Of a DNA stretch of 64,000 nucleotides, positions 45,101 through 51,646 are shown one piece after another (position 1 is the first letter of the stretch; every line of letters begins with the position of its first letter). This DNA is from Myxococcaceae bacterium (GTDB taxonomy: Bacteria; Myxococcota; Myxococcia; Myxococcales; Myxococcaceae), in NCBI GenBank assembly GCA_016793095.1, contig JAEUJQ010000061.1, positions 1-64,000 on the forward strand, given 5' to 3'. Made by a program: the position numbers and the translations under genes. The notes under the pieces are model-generated. The model had not been told where the DNA came from, ran no database searches, and was given only the letters and a program-made list of their open reading frames with translations.

Positions 45101-48100
45101 CCTCGGCCGCCTGGCGCGTCGCGGCCCGGAGCGTGACGTCTTCGGGGGTGATGCGCACCGCCTGCGCGAGCGAGGCGAAGGCCTGCTCGGGCTGACGCAG
45201 GTGCATGGTGTGGAGTTCGGCGGCGCGTTTCAGCGCATTCACCCGCTCGACGGAGTCTCGCGCCGAGCCGGCGATCACCTGCAGCGCCGCGACCTGCTTG
45301 CGGTGATCGTTCGCGTGCTCGTAGGCGACCAGGACGGCGCGGGCGGCGGCCTCGCGGTGGGTCTCGTCGCCCAGCAGGTTCTCGAGCGCCGACGTGGCGT
45401 CAGCGTCTGACGGCTTCGACTTGAGCACCTCGGCGTACCGCGCGATGGCCTCGGCCTTGTCGCCGAGCGCGGTCTCGACGATCCGCGCACGCGCGACCGA
45501 CAGCGCGGCCGCCCTGTCCTTCTCGCCGGCCTGCTCGTAGAGGGTGATCAGGCGCGCCTGCGCTGCGGTGAGCTCCTGCATCTGGCCGGCCTGCTCGAGG
45601 AGCGAGACGACGGACGGCAGGTGCTCGAGCTCGCTGGCGCCGAGCCGGATCGCCTCGGCGAGCGCCGCGGCGGCCTCTCCGGGGCGCTTGAGCTCGGCGT
45701 TCACCCTGGACAGCTCGAGCAGCACGCCGCGCTGCTCGTCACCGGTGAGCTGTGTTGCCAGCCGTCGCAGCAGCTGGTCGGCGTCGGCGAAGCGCTTCGT
45801 CTTCAGCGTGAGGGTCGAGGCGCGGGTGAGCAGCTCGATCGACTCGGGCTGGCGCTCGAGCGCGGCCTTGAGGGCGGCGACGGCGGCGTCGCTGGCCTGG
45901 ACCTCCTCGGCGAGCTGCGCCGCCTCGACCAGCATCGAGACCGCTGGCGCCGGCTCGCTCACCTTCGCGGACAGCTCGAAGAGGAAGCGCGACAGATCCT
46001 GCTGGGCCTTCAGCTCGCGGGCCAGCCTGGACGCCTCGACGCGGAAGGCGCCGTCGATGGGATCGAGCTGGAGCCCACGCAGCCGGAAGTCGAACGCGCC
46101 GCGCACGTCCATCAGCCGCTTCTCGGTGGTGTCGGCCAGCAGCGTGAGCAGCGCCTTGTTCTCGTCGCGGTCCTGCGCGGAGTTGAGCTGCACCAGCAGC
46201 GACGCCACCTGCCGCTGGAAGTCCCCCGCGCGCGCGTACACCGGCGCGAGCGCGCGGGAGATGTCGATGGGCCGCACGCCCTGCGAGGCGAGGCGCTCGA
46301 GGCCGCCCACCACCGTCGCGTTCTCGATGCCCTCGTCGAGCAGGTTCAGGTACAGCCGCGAGGCCTCCTCCTTGCGGCCGAGCCGCTCGGCCAGCAGCTG
46401 CGCCAGGCGGGCGCGCCACTCCTGGCGCTCGGCGGCCGAGTCGGCGAGGGCCATCAGCCGCTCGGCGACCGTCGCGACCTCTTCCCAGTTCCCGAGGTTC
46501 GCCGACGCGGCGCCCAGCTTCTTGAGCGTGGGCACGCTGTCGGGATCGAGCTCGAGGATCTTGCGGTACACGGCCGCCGCCGCGGCGGGATCGGCCGCCG
46601 AGGCCTCGAGCTTGCGCGCCTCGGCCTCGAGCTTCGAGCGTGGATCTTGAGGCTCCTCGGCGAGCTGCTTGCGGATCGCGTTGAGGGCGGCGTTGGCGTC
46701 GGCGTCATCGCCCTGTCGCTTCTGCACCTCGAGCCAGGCCTCCTGCGCCTCGGCCGGGCGATCGAGCGACTGCAGCAACTGCCCCAGCGTGCGCCACAGC
46801 GCGACCTGCGCGGCGGGCGGGGCGATCTGGGCGGCGCGGCGCAGCGCGAGCGCGAGCTGGGCCTGTTGGTTGGCGCGGAAGGCCGCGTCTTTCAGCGCGG
46901 TCAACAGGCTCGCGCGACCGGGATCGAGCGGGAGCGCGCAGGAGAGCGCGTGGAAGGCTCGCTGCGGATCGTTCGCGTCCTCGCACATGAGCGAGACGAA
47001 CTCGCACATGCTGACGCGCTCGTTGACGGGCTGAGGGGCCGAGATGCCGAGCTCGAAGAGCGGCCAGGCGCGGTCGAGCTCCTGCGCGTCGGAGTAGTGC
47101 TTGAGGAGCCGCCAGGCCACCTGCGCGTTGTGCGGGTCAGTCTGGATCGCGGCCTCGAGGTGCGCGCGCGCGACCTTCTCGTCCTTCAAGAGCCGCGTCG
47201 CCAGATCGGCGAGCGTCGTCCGCAACGCGACCTGGGCCGTCCGATCCTTCAACGTCGCGAGGTGCTTCTCGAGCACCCCGACGCCCTCCGACAGCTTGCC
47301 AGCGTTGATGAGCTGCTCGCTCGCGAGCTCGGCGGCGTCGGGGCGTGAGGGATCGATGCGGGTGGCCTGCTCGAACTCAGCCGAGGCCCCGGCGGGGTCG
47401 TTGAGGCGCGTGAGCAGCACCTGGCCGATGCGCAGGTGCAGATCGACCTGCGCGACCTTGTCGCGCGTCTCTGACGCGAGCTTCGAGAAGACGGTCAGCG
47501 CCACCTTCACGTCGCCGCCCTTCTCGGCGACATGCTCGAGCAGATCGAGGGCGTCGGGCATCGCCGGCCAGAGCGCGAAGCAGCGGTCGATGGCCTCCTT
47601 GATCTTCCCCGTCGAGGCGGGCTCGTAGAACGCGAACAGGCGGGCGACCTGCAACGACAGCCGGGCGGCGGTGCGGCGCTCGCGCTCCTCGAGGGACTGG
47701 GCCTTGAGGGCCTTCACCTTCTCGCGCCAGACGTACTCGAGCTTGCCGAGCTCCTTCTGGGCCTGCTGAGCGCGGGCGTTCTTGCCGTCGATGGAGAGGG
47801 CGCGGACGATCGCCTTCGTCGCCAGCGTGTGCTCCAGCGGGTTGGTGACGAGCGCCTCGGCAAACGAGAGGTAGTCCTCGAGGAGCTCGCGCTCACCGAG
47901 GTGGGCGCGCTCCCGCTCGAGCGACTCGTAGGCGGAGCCGAAGCGGCCCTCGCCCAGCAGCACCGCGCGCGCCTTCTGGTAGCCGGCGCGCTCGTGCGGG
48001 GCGGCCCGCGTGGCGAGCTGGTAGCAGAGCACCGCGCGATCACGGCGCGACAGCTTCGTCTCGTAGAGCTCACCGGCCTTCAGGTAGAACGCGGCTGCAG

Positions 48101-48455
48101 CGGGGCCCGACGAGATGAGGCCCAGGCGCTCGAGCGCGTCGGCCAGCATGGCGGCGTCGTTGCGGCCCTCCGCGACGGCCCGGAGGCCCTCGAGGGCCTC
48201 GCGGGCGTTGGGGGCGTAGACGAGCGCCCGGCGGAACAGCTCCTCGGCGCGGGGCGGGCTCTTCAGGCGCTCGCGAGCGAGGTGGCCGGCCCGCGAGAGC
48301 AGGTGCGCGGCCTCGTCGGGCGTCGGGACCTCGCGCGAGCGCGTCTCGTAGAGGCGGATGAGATCTTCGACGCGCCCGGATTTCTCGAGCGTGGCCTCGA
48401 CATCACCGAAGCCCTTGCCCGCGTTCTCGGTGCCCTGCTGCGCTGAGTCCGTCAT
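36189..48455 (-). CDS. gltI: Giant TPR gliding protein GltI/AgmK (4088 aa)
   Basis: One uninterrupted 12.3-kb gene. The product is almost wholly made of 34-residue helical TPR repeats (patterns such as A...Y...L...P....AL..L) from near the N-terminus to about residue 3650, giving dozens of repeats. The last ~430 residues are a non-TPR, more globular region ending in VEVQVRK. There is no signal peptide and no membrane segment, consistent with the view that GltI is cytoplasmic and acts as a scaffold. It is somewhat longer than M. xanthus AgmK (~3800 aa). ATG 48455 lacks a good Shine-Dalgarno; TAGACT at 48468-48473, 12 nt before it, suggests a short leader. It lies between an RGG-rich TPR gene and gltJ. 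Confidence 0.93.
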   Translation of the reverse strand: MTDSAQQGTENAGKGFGDVEATLEKSGRVEDLIRLYETRSREVPTPDEAAHLLSRAGHLARERLKSPPRAEELFRRALVYAPNAREALEGLRAVAEGRNDAAMLADALERLGLISSGPAAAAFYLKAGELYETKLSRRDRAVLCYQLATRAAPHERAGYQKARAVLLGEGRFGSAYESLERERAHLGERELLEDYLSFAEALVTNPLEHTLATKAIVRALSIDGKNARAQQAQKELGKLEYVWREKVKALKAQSLEERERRTAARLSLQVARLFAFYEPASTGKIKEAIDRCFALWPAMPDALDLLEHVAEKGGDVKVALTVFSKLASETRDKVAQVDLHLRIGQVLLTRLNDPAGASAEFEQATRIDPSRPDAAELASEQLINAGKLSEGVGVLEKHLATLKDRTAQVALRTTLADLATRLLKDEKVARAHLEAAIQTDPHNAQVAWRLLKHYSDAQELDRAWPLFELGISAPQPVNERVSMCEFVSLMCEDANDPQRAFHALSCALPLDPGRASLLTALKDAAFRANQQAQLALALRRAAQIAPPAAQVALWRTLGQLLQSLDRPAEAQEAWLEVQKRQGDDADANAALNAIRKQLAEEPQDPRSKLEAEARKLEASAADPAAAAAVYRKILELDPDSVPTLKKLGAASANLGNWEEVATVAERLMALADSAAERQEWRARLAQLLAERLGRKEEASRLYLNLLDEGIENATVVGGLERLASQGVRPIDISRALAPVYARAGDFQRQVASLLVQLNSAQDRDENKALLTLLADTTEKRLMDVRGAFDFRLRGLQLDPIDGAFRVEASRLARELKAQQDLSRFLFELSAKVSEPAPAVSMLVEAAQLAEEVQASDAAVAALKAALERQPESIELLTRASTLTLKTKRFADADQLLRRLATQLTGDEQRGVLLELSRVNAELKRPGEAAAALAEAIRLGASELEHLPSVVSLLEQAGQMQELTAAQARLITLYEQAGEKDRAAALSVARARIVETALGDKAEAIARYAEVLKSKPSDADATSALENLLGDETHREAAARAVLVAYEHANDHRKQVAALQVIAGSARDSVERVNALKRAAELHTMHLRQPEQAFASLAQAVRITPEDVTLRAATRQAAEEADAVDSYAEVLQDLVDAGAGPAAIALHRELADTYERKLNDQDRAVAQLHKVLAIDAKHPEALKALQRLHRAREEWWDLVPILERLAAIETDLGARTALEREAALLAESRLEDLDRAALNWRQVVARDVLDRDAASALDRLYTKLERPQELAFALELRRNQEGQSPQGRELAFRLGQLRQHKLGDLRGALEVYRQILSEDASHEGARQALEQWVRANSAEAAVAMEILDPVLARTGDHQARISLREARLASASTRTERARLSSEIRAILERDLAQPEAAFMNALKAFTDGLERADVQGELERLARETGSFAELAEIYEQTADELTVVEERVALLRRAAEIREQLDETEDAARVWNALLGLAPQDRQALDALSKLYAKSQNARQLSSVYAQQAQLATDPAEKLSLLVKAGEAFATAGEDDRAIDAYRAALSIKRSAGVLTALDHLFGKRERLGEQADVLSQLAEETPEAEGKAAYLLRRGALLEKEGQFADALRAFAEVLQLVRAEPHAVAGLERLVQQEATRVEAARLLEPVFRAASELKKLVEVLDIRLGVTDPSRRVPLLLEIATLREAVGQKALALTTRLRSFAEAPADDEVRSELERLVADLGAFEELAAAYEDALERGAPEPLAGELWRRLASLYGERLSRFDLAARAWTECLNREPKDAFALEALAQIYRRTSQFRELSVVMRRQLALETNVAGQINLLFELATLAEDTLSDKPLAATAYQAILERKPDDMNALKLLGRLFSEMEKWPELAGVLTREVQLAEAQGQDEEARELLVRLGRLKLTRLGDPRGALNTYQEVLRRKPGHAGAVGALEEMARSDNPLKGEAASTLEPVFANEGEHLKLVQMIEAQVTSEPQPAEKAALLRKMSEIYSQQMDNAEMAFVAATRALRELPDEPKNLSLCSLLYKAADARDEYITLLSEIAPRASDDAARANLHRTLARLQAEAGEAEEAVESWKQVIALAPTDGEAMEQIGKLLATQGRVQELIDVLKRQLTIEEDTGRRVGLLFQMGSLQDEQLNDAAAALTTFRRLLELAPNDANALARMDGLCEDQQRWPELADVLTRRSALVSPDERPQILFKLAVVRETRLLDKPGAIELYGELLAQNARHPGALQRLEAMAQKEPQNQAAFEVLAKAYRDGGDPVKLSALIEARVTVSPDVVERKTLLQELAQIRDGQSEPELAYLAFYRAFKEDPNDPELRKQLEQSAQAAGSWDELAHAYEAELPRIAEPTEAAKVALTLGQLHEQRLADAGQAVTFYEQARELDPAVAPRALVALDKLYGQLNRADKQAEVLEALGAVTADPHEKVGLYFRLGQLAAETLEKPDLAAGAFEKVLETDPKHLPSLRSLEHLYEQAQMSEKLYRVLEAQRELVQGTERERVLGKMAVTSAEGLANVEHSIALYRELLAKNPRSEQAFEALNTLLDRAGRAEELVELLLSKLQVTIDPRELVRLNERVGRVLFERLQRPEDAIPYFKAALDRDARHRGALEALRDIFEALGRRDDLVIILRRLIPLQEEASGVKTIRIRLAEIIAGSARREEALDAARRALEVEPHRLEELDRLLQVFMQLKAWPDAVRALEAKAQHYLMIEERDQAAGVLFQVAELWRNTANKPDLAGPPLERILEIDPSNRQAYDLALDLYSKQGDWRAYAQVMDRYLPHLVTDEEKVATLQQLAKVQESRLGQKDVAFLQYTRALHLNPSDDQVREQTERLADETGSFEELAAVYEEVADELPRGPLAERMYLTLSRVHDQKLDDPESAEKALRKVLAFDPTNEAALERLASMFARRGSHKEYVVSLEQKLEAAPSIEGRKEILREIARAWDENLGSPDDAENALQRALELEPDQQTLEVLVALQRRQGNHAAVASSLLRMRDIAPTPEERSRIQVEVAQVYERDLKDDEAAVEGFRQALEFDPANVGALEALEKLYSRLDRPAELLSVYERELELTGDYRERVKLLFKSASIWEERYQNLINADACIDAALQVDPQNVQAIKTLERLRKAQGRWDELIGVVDRHINLLSNPEEKAVLCVEMGDVFHQQLKAVDRAVVAYHQALDLDPRCRPAMHALGTLYERSGNWPFALDMLEREAQVLGSTPEAVELYFRAGKINEDMLIDPGSARRCYLESLRIDPAYLPAIRALKGIYEIEKDWENYEKALLEEARQTEDPQERSEAFLAVARYYESREDRDKATTYYEEALKLVPDSLEAARPLADIYLSTESWERCEKMLDIVTARMSQRYAAQPEDDELAKELCRRFYRLGYVCEKNTRRDKALGAFEKAYQLDATNLAVLEGYGNLLVQVKRFEEALKVYQSILLHHRGDLTDLEVAEIHWTLGDLHQQLKQYDRAENQFDKALAIDPSHEPSLKAMVAICEATQNFERAADFRQKLLTVVEGDAKFENGVALGKMARDKLSDPYLAIDAYLAAHKARPDVLEVMDALYVLYRETKQGAKAAEMLERMLQVDALKADPQKAKRVWFALGEIARDELMDLEKATASFNAALDLDWRFIEAFSALEAMLGRNKKWKTLDENYKRMLARFPKTEETHLARMTIWRALGDMYLNVMKAPDAAVEVYKVVAAGQPDNIEVQEQFAALASSQPGFEQDAVDAWRRSLPTTTAPGKVASALAELAARRKDYDSAWLAAQVVSGLIGEVGTGEREILAKLTPYAKKRETAQRALTDRLWQQHLFHPRVRGPMSELMAILFEQAGALYKEEFARYGIVPKRHLIDVTQGAEFHLSHYRYVSRLLGMEQIALYSPFLVATRERIAKKTTEAAADPMVGVEVIHTDPIGVRVGGKFFGEAGQREAYYLLGRTMALLRPELVLTARLSAERLEAVLQAAISLSVDRFRFTADLRAIDTERKLLERSLSEQARAALARVTREYVKVATPNDLRNYLEGAELTAVRSGAFVAGEIEPVKRMVMAETGSAYRVQPRSKIRDLMVFALGDDLHALRVAVGTSVEVQVRK

Positions 48456-48467
48456 GGAGAGGGCGGG

Positions 48468-48473
48468 AGTCTA
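48468..48473 (-). promoter_or_regulatory. TAGACT -10-like element just before gltI
   Basis: TAGACT on the minus strand ends 12 nt before the gltI ATG, with no recognisable -35. It may allow an almost leaderless gltI transcript in addition to read-through from upstream genes. Confidence 0.35.
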
Positions 48474-48547
48474 TGCCCCACCCTCTCCGGAACGAACGTG
48501 AAACGTCGCCAGATTCCGAAGCCTTGCCCCGAGGGCAACGCAGCGCT

Positions 48548-50308
48548 TCAGGCGGTCGCCGGAGACTCTGGACCGGGCCCGGCTGGAGGTGGAGGCACCG
48601 CGGTGGCCTCAGCGCCCTCGGCCGGGGTGGCGGTGGCTTTCGGCTCGGGGCGCGGCAGGGCCTTCACGCGGGCCGCGTTCCCGGCGTCCCCCGCCTTCGT
48701 GAAGAGCTCTTCGGCCTTGTCGAGCTGACCGATCGCCTCGGCGAGCTCCGCGGCCGTCATCAGCTTGCCGAGCTGCTCGTAGATCGGCAGGGCCTTGTCC
48801 TTCCTGTTCGCGGCGACCCACGCCTGGGCGGCGAGCTCGGGTTTGCCGAGGGTCTCGTACCAGCGCGCCCTCGCCTGGTGGTTGCCCTCGGCTTCGGCCT
48901 TCGCGAGGGCCTCGGCGGCGAAGGCCTCCGCTTCGGACTTGAGCTTGAGCTTCTGCATGAAGGCCCAGGCCTTGGGACCAGGGAGGGGCTTGAGCAGCTC
49001 GATGGCCTCGGCGCTCTTGCCGACGCCCATGAGGATGGTGGCGGCCCCCAGCCGGTCGCCGCGCTCGACGAGCTTCGCGACCTCGAGATCGCGAACGCGG
49101 TTGGCGGCGACGAAGTCCTTCGCCTTCTCGTACGAGCGCCGAGCGAGGGCCAGCTTCCCGGAGCGCTCCCAGGCGAGCGCGGCTTGATCGTGCTGCTGCG
49201 CGCGTTCGTAGAGGCCGGCGATCTTCGCGAAGTCCTGCTTCTGCACGTAGAGCTCCATCAACAGCTCCCACGCCTCGGCCTTCTCGAGCTGGGCCGTGAC
49301 CTCCTCGGGCGAGAGCTTCGCCGAGAGGGCCGTGATGCGGCCCTGATCCTTGCCCTTCGCAGCGGCTCGCAGCGCCGACTTCAGATCGCCGCCCACCTCG
49401 TACAGCCGCGACGCCTCGGCGAAGCCTGCGTTCTGCTCGTGAATGCGGGCAGCGTCGCGAGTGCGGCCGGACTCCTCCAGGCGACGGGCGTGGTAGCCCC
49501 ACTCGCCGGTGATGGGCGCCGCGACGGACTCGACGCGGGGCGGGCGCTCGCGCCGTGCGGGGCGATCACCGCGCGGCGGCCGATCGCCACGATCTCCGCG
49601 CTCACCACGCTTGCCACCCGGGCCATCGCGCCGGCCGCGCCCCCGGTCGTCGGAAGGGGGCGCCTCGGGCGTCGCGAGCGAGGCCAGCTCGGCCTCGGTG
49701 GGCTGACGTCCCGCGGACTCGAAGGCGCTGGCCGCGCGATCGGCCTCGTTCGCGGCCTTCCAGATGAGGCCGGTGGTGAAGATGACGTCGCTCCAGCCGA
49801 TCGCCGGCTTCGCAGGGGCAGCCGGAGCGGCCGGTGCCGGGGCGTCGGTCGCGGGCGCGTCCGAGGCGGGCGCGTCTGGTGGTGCGCCGTCGGCAGGAGC
49901 CGCCTCTGCCGGTGCAGCGTCGGCTGGCGGAGCCTCAGCTGAGGCCTCCGGTGCGTCCTTCTTCGGCTGCCGCAGCACCCGCATCAGCGACGTGAGCAGC
50001 TTGCCGCGCGAGCCCATGTCGAGATCGTTCAGCGACTTCAGCCGGAGCGCCTTGACGGCCTTCACCAGCTCGTCGAGCGAGTGCTTCTGGCCCGCGTAGT
50101 CACCCTTCGTGAGCGCCTTCTCGAGGGCCGACAGCTCGTTCACCACCCGGTACGCGCCACCGCCGCCCTTCCCTCCCCGCCGATCGCCGCGCTCACCGTC
50201 CCGGCCGCGGCCACGGCCACGCCCGCCTTCGCGATCGTCGAACGAGAAACCACCACCGCCGCGTCCCTGGGGACCAGCGCCCTTCGCCTTGTCATTGGGG
50301 CCAACCAT
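48548..50308 (-). CDS. RGG-rich TPR-like protein of the gliding operon
   Basis: A 586-residue cytoplasmic protein. The N-terminus (~10-55) is a Gly/Arg/Asp-rich RGG-like segment, and a second Arg/Gly/Asp/Pro-rich segment occurs at ~225-265. Between them are an Ala/Pro-rich linker and a short helical domain. From ~270 to 560 the protein is built of helical repeats of TPR/SEL1 type (ARIHEQNAGFAEASRLYEVGG, QAALAWERSGKLALARRSYE). RGG segments usually bind RNA or drive condensation; nothing else supports RNA binding here. Start ATG 50308 follows AAGGAG. It corresponds in position to one of the unnamed genes between gltI and gltH in Myxococcus. Role unknown. Confidence 0.85.
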   Translation of the reverse strand: MVGPNDKAKGAGPQGRGGGGFSFDDREGGRGRGRGRDGERGDRRGGKGGGGAYRVVNELSALEKALTKGDYAGQKHSLDELVKAVKALRLKSLNDLDMGSRGKLLTSLMRVLRQPKKDAPEASAEAPPADAAPAEAAPADGAPPDAPASDAPATDAPAPAAPAAPAKPAIGWSDVIFTTGLIWKAANEADRAASAFESAGRQPTEAELASLATPEAPPSDDRGRGRRDGPGGKRGERGDRGDRPPRGDRPARRERPPRVESVAAPITGEWGYHARRLEESGRTRDAARIHEQNAGFAEASRLYEVGGDLKSALRAAAKGKDQGRITALSAKLSPEEVTAQLEKAEAWELLMELYVQKQDFAKIAGLYERAQQHDQAALAWERSGKLALARRSYEKAKDFVAANRVRDLEVAKLVERGDRLGAATILMGVGKSAEAIELLKPLPGPKAWAFMQKLKLKSEAEAFAAEALAKAEAEGNHQARARWYETLGKPELAAQAWVAANRKDKALPIYEQLGKLMTAAELAEAIGQLDKAEELFTKAGDAGNAARVKALPRPEPKATATPAEGAEATAVPPPPAGPGPESPATA

Positions 50309-50387
50309 CGTGCTCTCCTTGCGCGCGTCGGACGCCGGCAGTCACCCGGGCACGACCGCTTCGACGCGAGAGCGATGCGCTCCCGGG

Positions 50388-51059
50388 TCAGAAGCCCGCG
50401 TAGCGCACGAAGGGCAGCACTGAAAAGCCCACAGATTGGGTCAACGCCATGAAGTTGAAGTTGGCGTCGAGGCCGATGCTGAAGTGGCGCAGGCGGGTGA
50501 AGTACTCGAGACCCGGCCCGGCGAAGAGGAGCACGTCGGGCTGACTGATCAAGGTGTTGGGCTGGTACAGCATGAACGCGCCACCGACGCGTGCGTAGAA
50601 CCAGGTGCGCAACACGTCCTGGCTGTCCTTGAAGCCCGCGATGCGGATCCGGGCGCCCACGCCGGGGGCGATCGAGCCGTAGTCCCCCGAGCGCACCGCC
50701 TGGGGCATCTCGCCGGTGGTGCAGTCACGGGCCGCGCCGGCGCCACAGGTGCGTACGGTGCCCGTGTAGTCCGAGCCCATGCGGTTGCTGGTGGCGAGGA
50801 AGAAGAGCGCCGGAGAGACCCGCTCGCCGATGTCGAAGCCGATCTCCACGAGGGCGGCCTGACCGGGCGCGAAGTACTGGGCGCTGCCGCTCGCGGCCGG
50901 CGGGTTGATGGTGCCCCAGAAGCCACCTGACACACCGAAGAAGAAGCCGCGCTCGATCTCGTTGTACGTGATGGCCTTCCGGTCCTCGAGGGCCTTGCCC
51001 TGCGCGACGGCGAGTGACGAGGCCAGGAGGACAGCGGAGACCAGCGAGCGCGTCATCAT
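50388..51059 (-). CDS. gltH: Outer-membrane beta-barrel gliding protein GltH/CglE
   Basis: A 223-residue exported protein with a signal peptide (LVSAVLLASSLAVAQ). Alternating strands such as RGFFFGVSGGFWG, ALVEIGFDIG, RTWFYARVGGAFMLY and HFSIGLDANFNFMAL end in a C-terminal aromatic (RYAGF), typical of an outer-membrane barrel. Length, order in the operon and the two-Cys loop (RTCGAGAARDC) fit CglE/GltH, an outer-membrane component of the Glt complex. It starts at ATG 51059, or at the next codon, also ATG. Confidence 0.88.
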   Translation of the reverse strand: MMTRSLVSAVLLASSLAVAQGKALEDRKAITYNEIERGFFFGVSGGFWGTINPPAASGSAQYFAPGQAALVEIGFDIGERVSPALFFLATSNRMGSDYTGTVRTCGAGAARDCTTGEMPQAVRSGDYGSIAPGVGARIRIAGFKDSQDVLRTWFYARVGGAFMLYQPNTLISQPDVLLFAGPGLEYFTRLRHFSIGLDANFNFMALTQSVGFSVLPFVRYAGF

Positions 51060-51142
51060 GAGTCGCGCACCCTATTCGGCCGCAGCGCGGCCGTCGACTC
51101 CGATCGCCGTGTCGGTTGAAGCTCCCAGCCGTCTGCTCGACC

Positions 51143-51625
51143 TCAGCCGGGTGAAGCCGCCTCAGCGCCCAGCCCTCTGAGGAACGCGACCAGCCGGCGC
51201 GCCTCCCGTGCGGGGTTGGCGATGAGGCTCGCCTCGTTGACGTGGAGGCACCGGCAGCCCGGGAGCGCGGCGAGCGGCTCGCTTCCAGGCGGGTGAACGA
51301 GGACGAAACACACGTGGCCGAGACGGGCGGCCACGAAGGCCGCGTGGCCCACCGCCCAGGGAGACAGCCACAGCACACCGCCGCCTCCCGGGTTCCGCTC
51401 GAGCCGCGCCAGGCAGGCCTCGCCTTCGATGGGCAGGTGGCTCACGAGGAAGGTGCCCTGCAGGACCCGCCTCAGCAGGCGAAGGCCCTCCTCCCGACCC
51501 GCCACGAAGGCGTGTGGGAGCGGAGCCGCGGTCTTGACGCTGTCGGTGAACACGACCCCACCAGGAGCAAAGACGACGCCAGCGAAGTTCCCCTCGACAA
51601 CACAGGGGGCTCCGCTGGCGCGCAC
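51143..51625 (-). CDS. Hypothetical 160-aa protein inserted between gltG and gltH
   Basis: Starts at GTG 51625, 21 nt after the gltG stop, on the same strand. Third-position GC is high throughout and the other frames are broken, so it is very likely coding. The product is a soluble alpha/beta protein with a run of hydrophobic strands (GVVFAPGGVVFT, GGVLWLSPW, HVCFVLVHPPG) and several Cys. No motif or family was recognised. A role in motility is only suggested by operon position. Confidence 0.68.
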   Translation of the reverse strand: MRASGAPCVVEGNFAGVVFAPGGVVFTDSVKTAAPLPHAFVAGREEGLRLLRRVLQGTFLVSHLPIEGEACLARLERNPGGGGVLWLSPWAVGHAAFVAARLGHVCFVLVHPPGSEPLAALPGCRCLHVNEASLIANPAREARRLVAFLRGLGAEAASPG

Positions 51626-51646
51626 ATCACCCCAGAGATCGGGGCG

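Noticed and set aside
48473-49942. 489-codon open frame on the plus strand
   Set aside because: Antisense shadow of the RGG/TPR gene, whose own frame shows clear repeats and Shine-Dalgarno.
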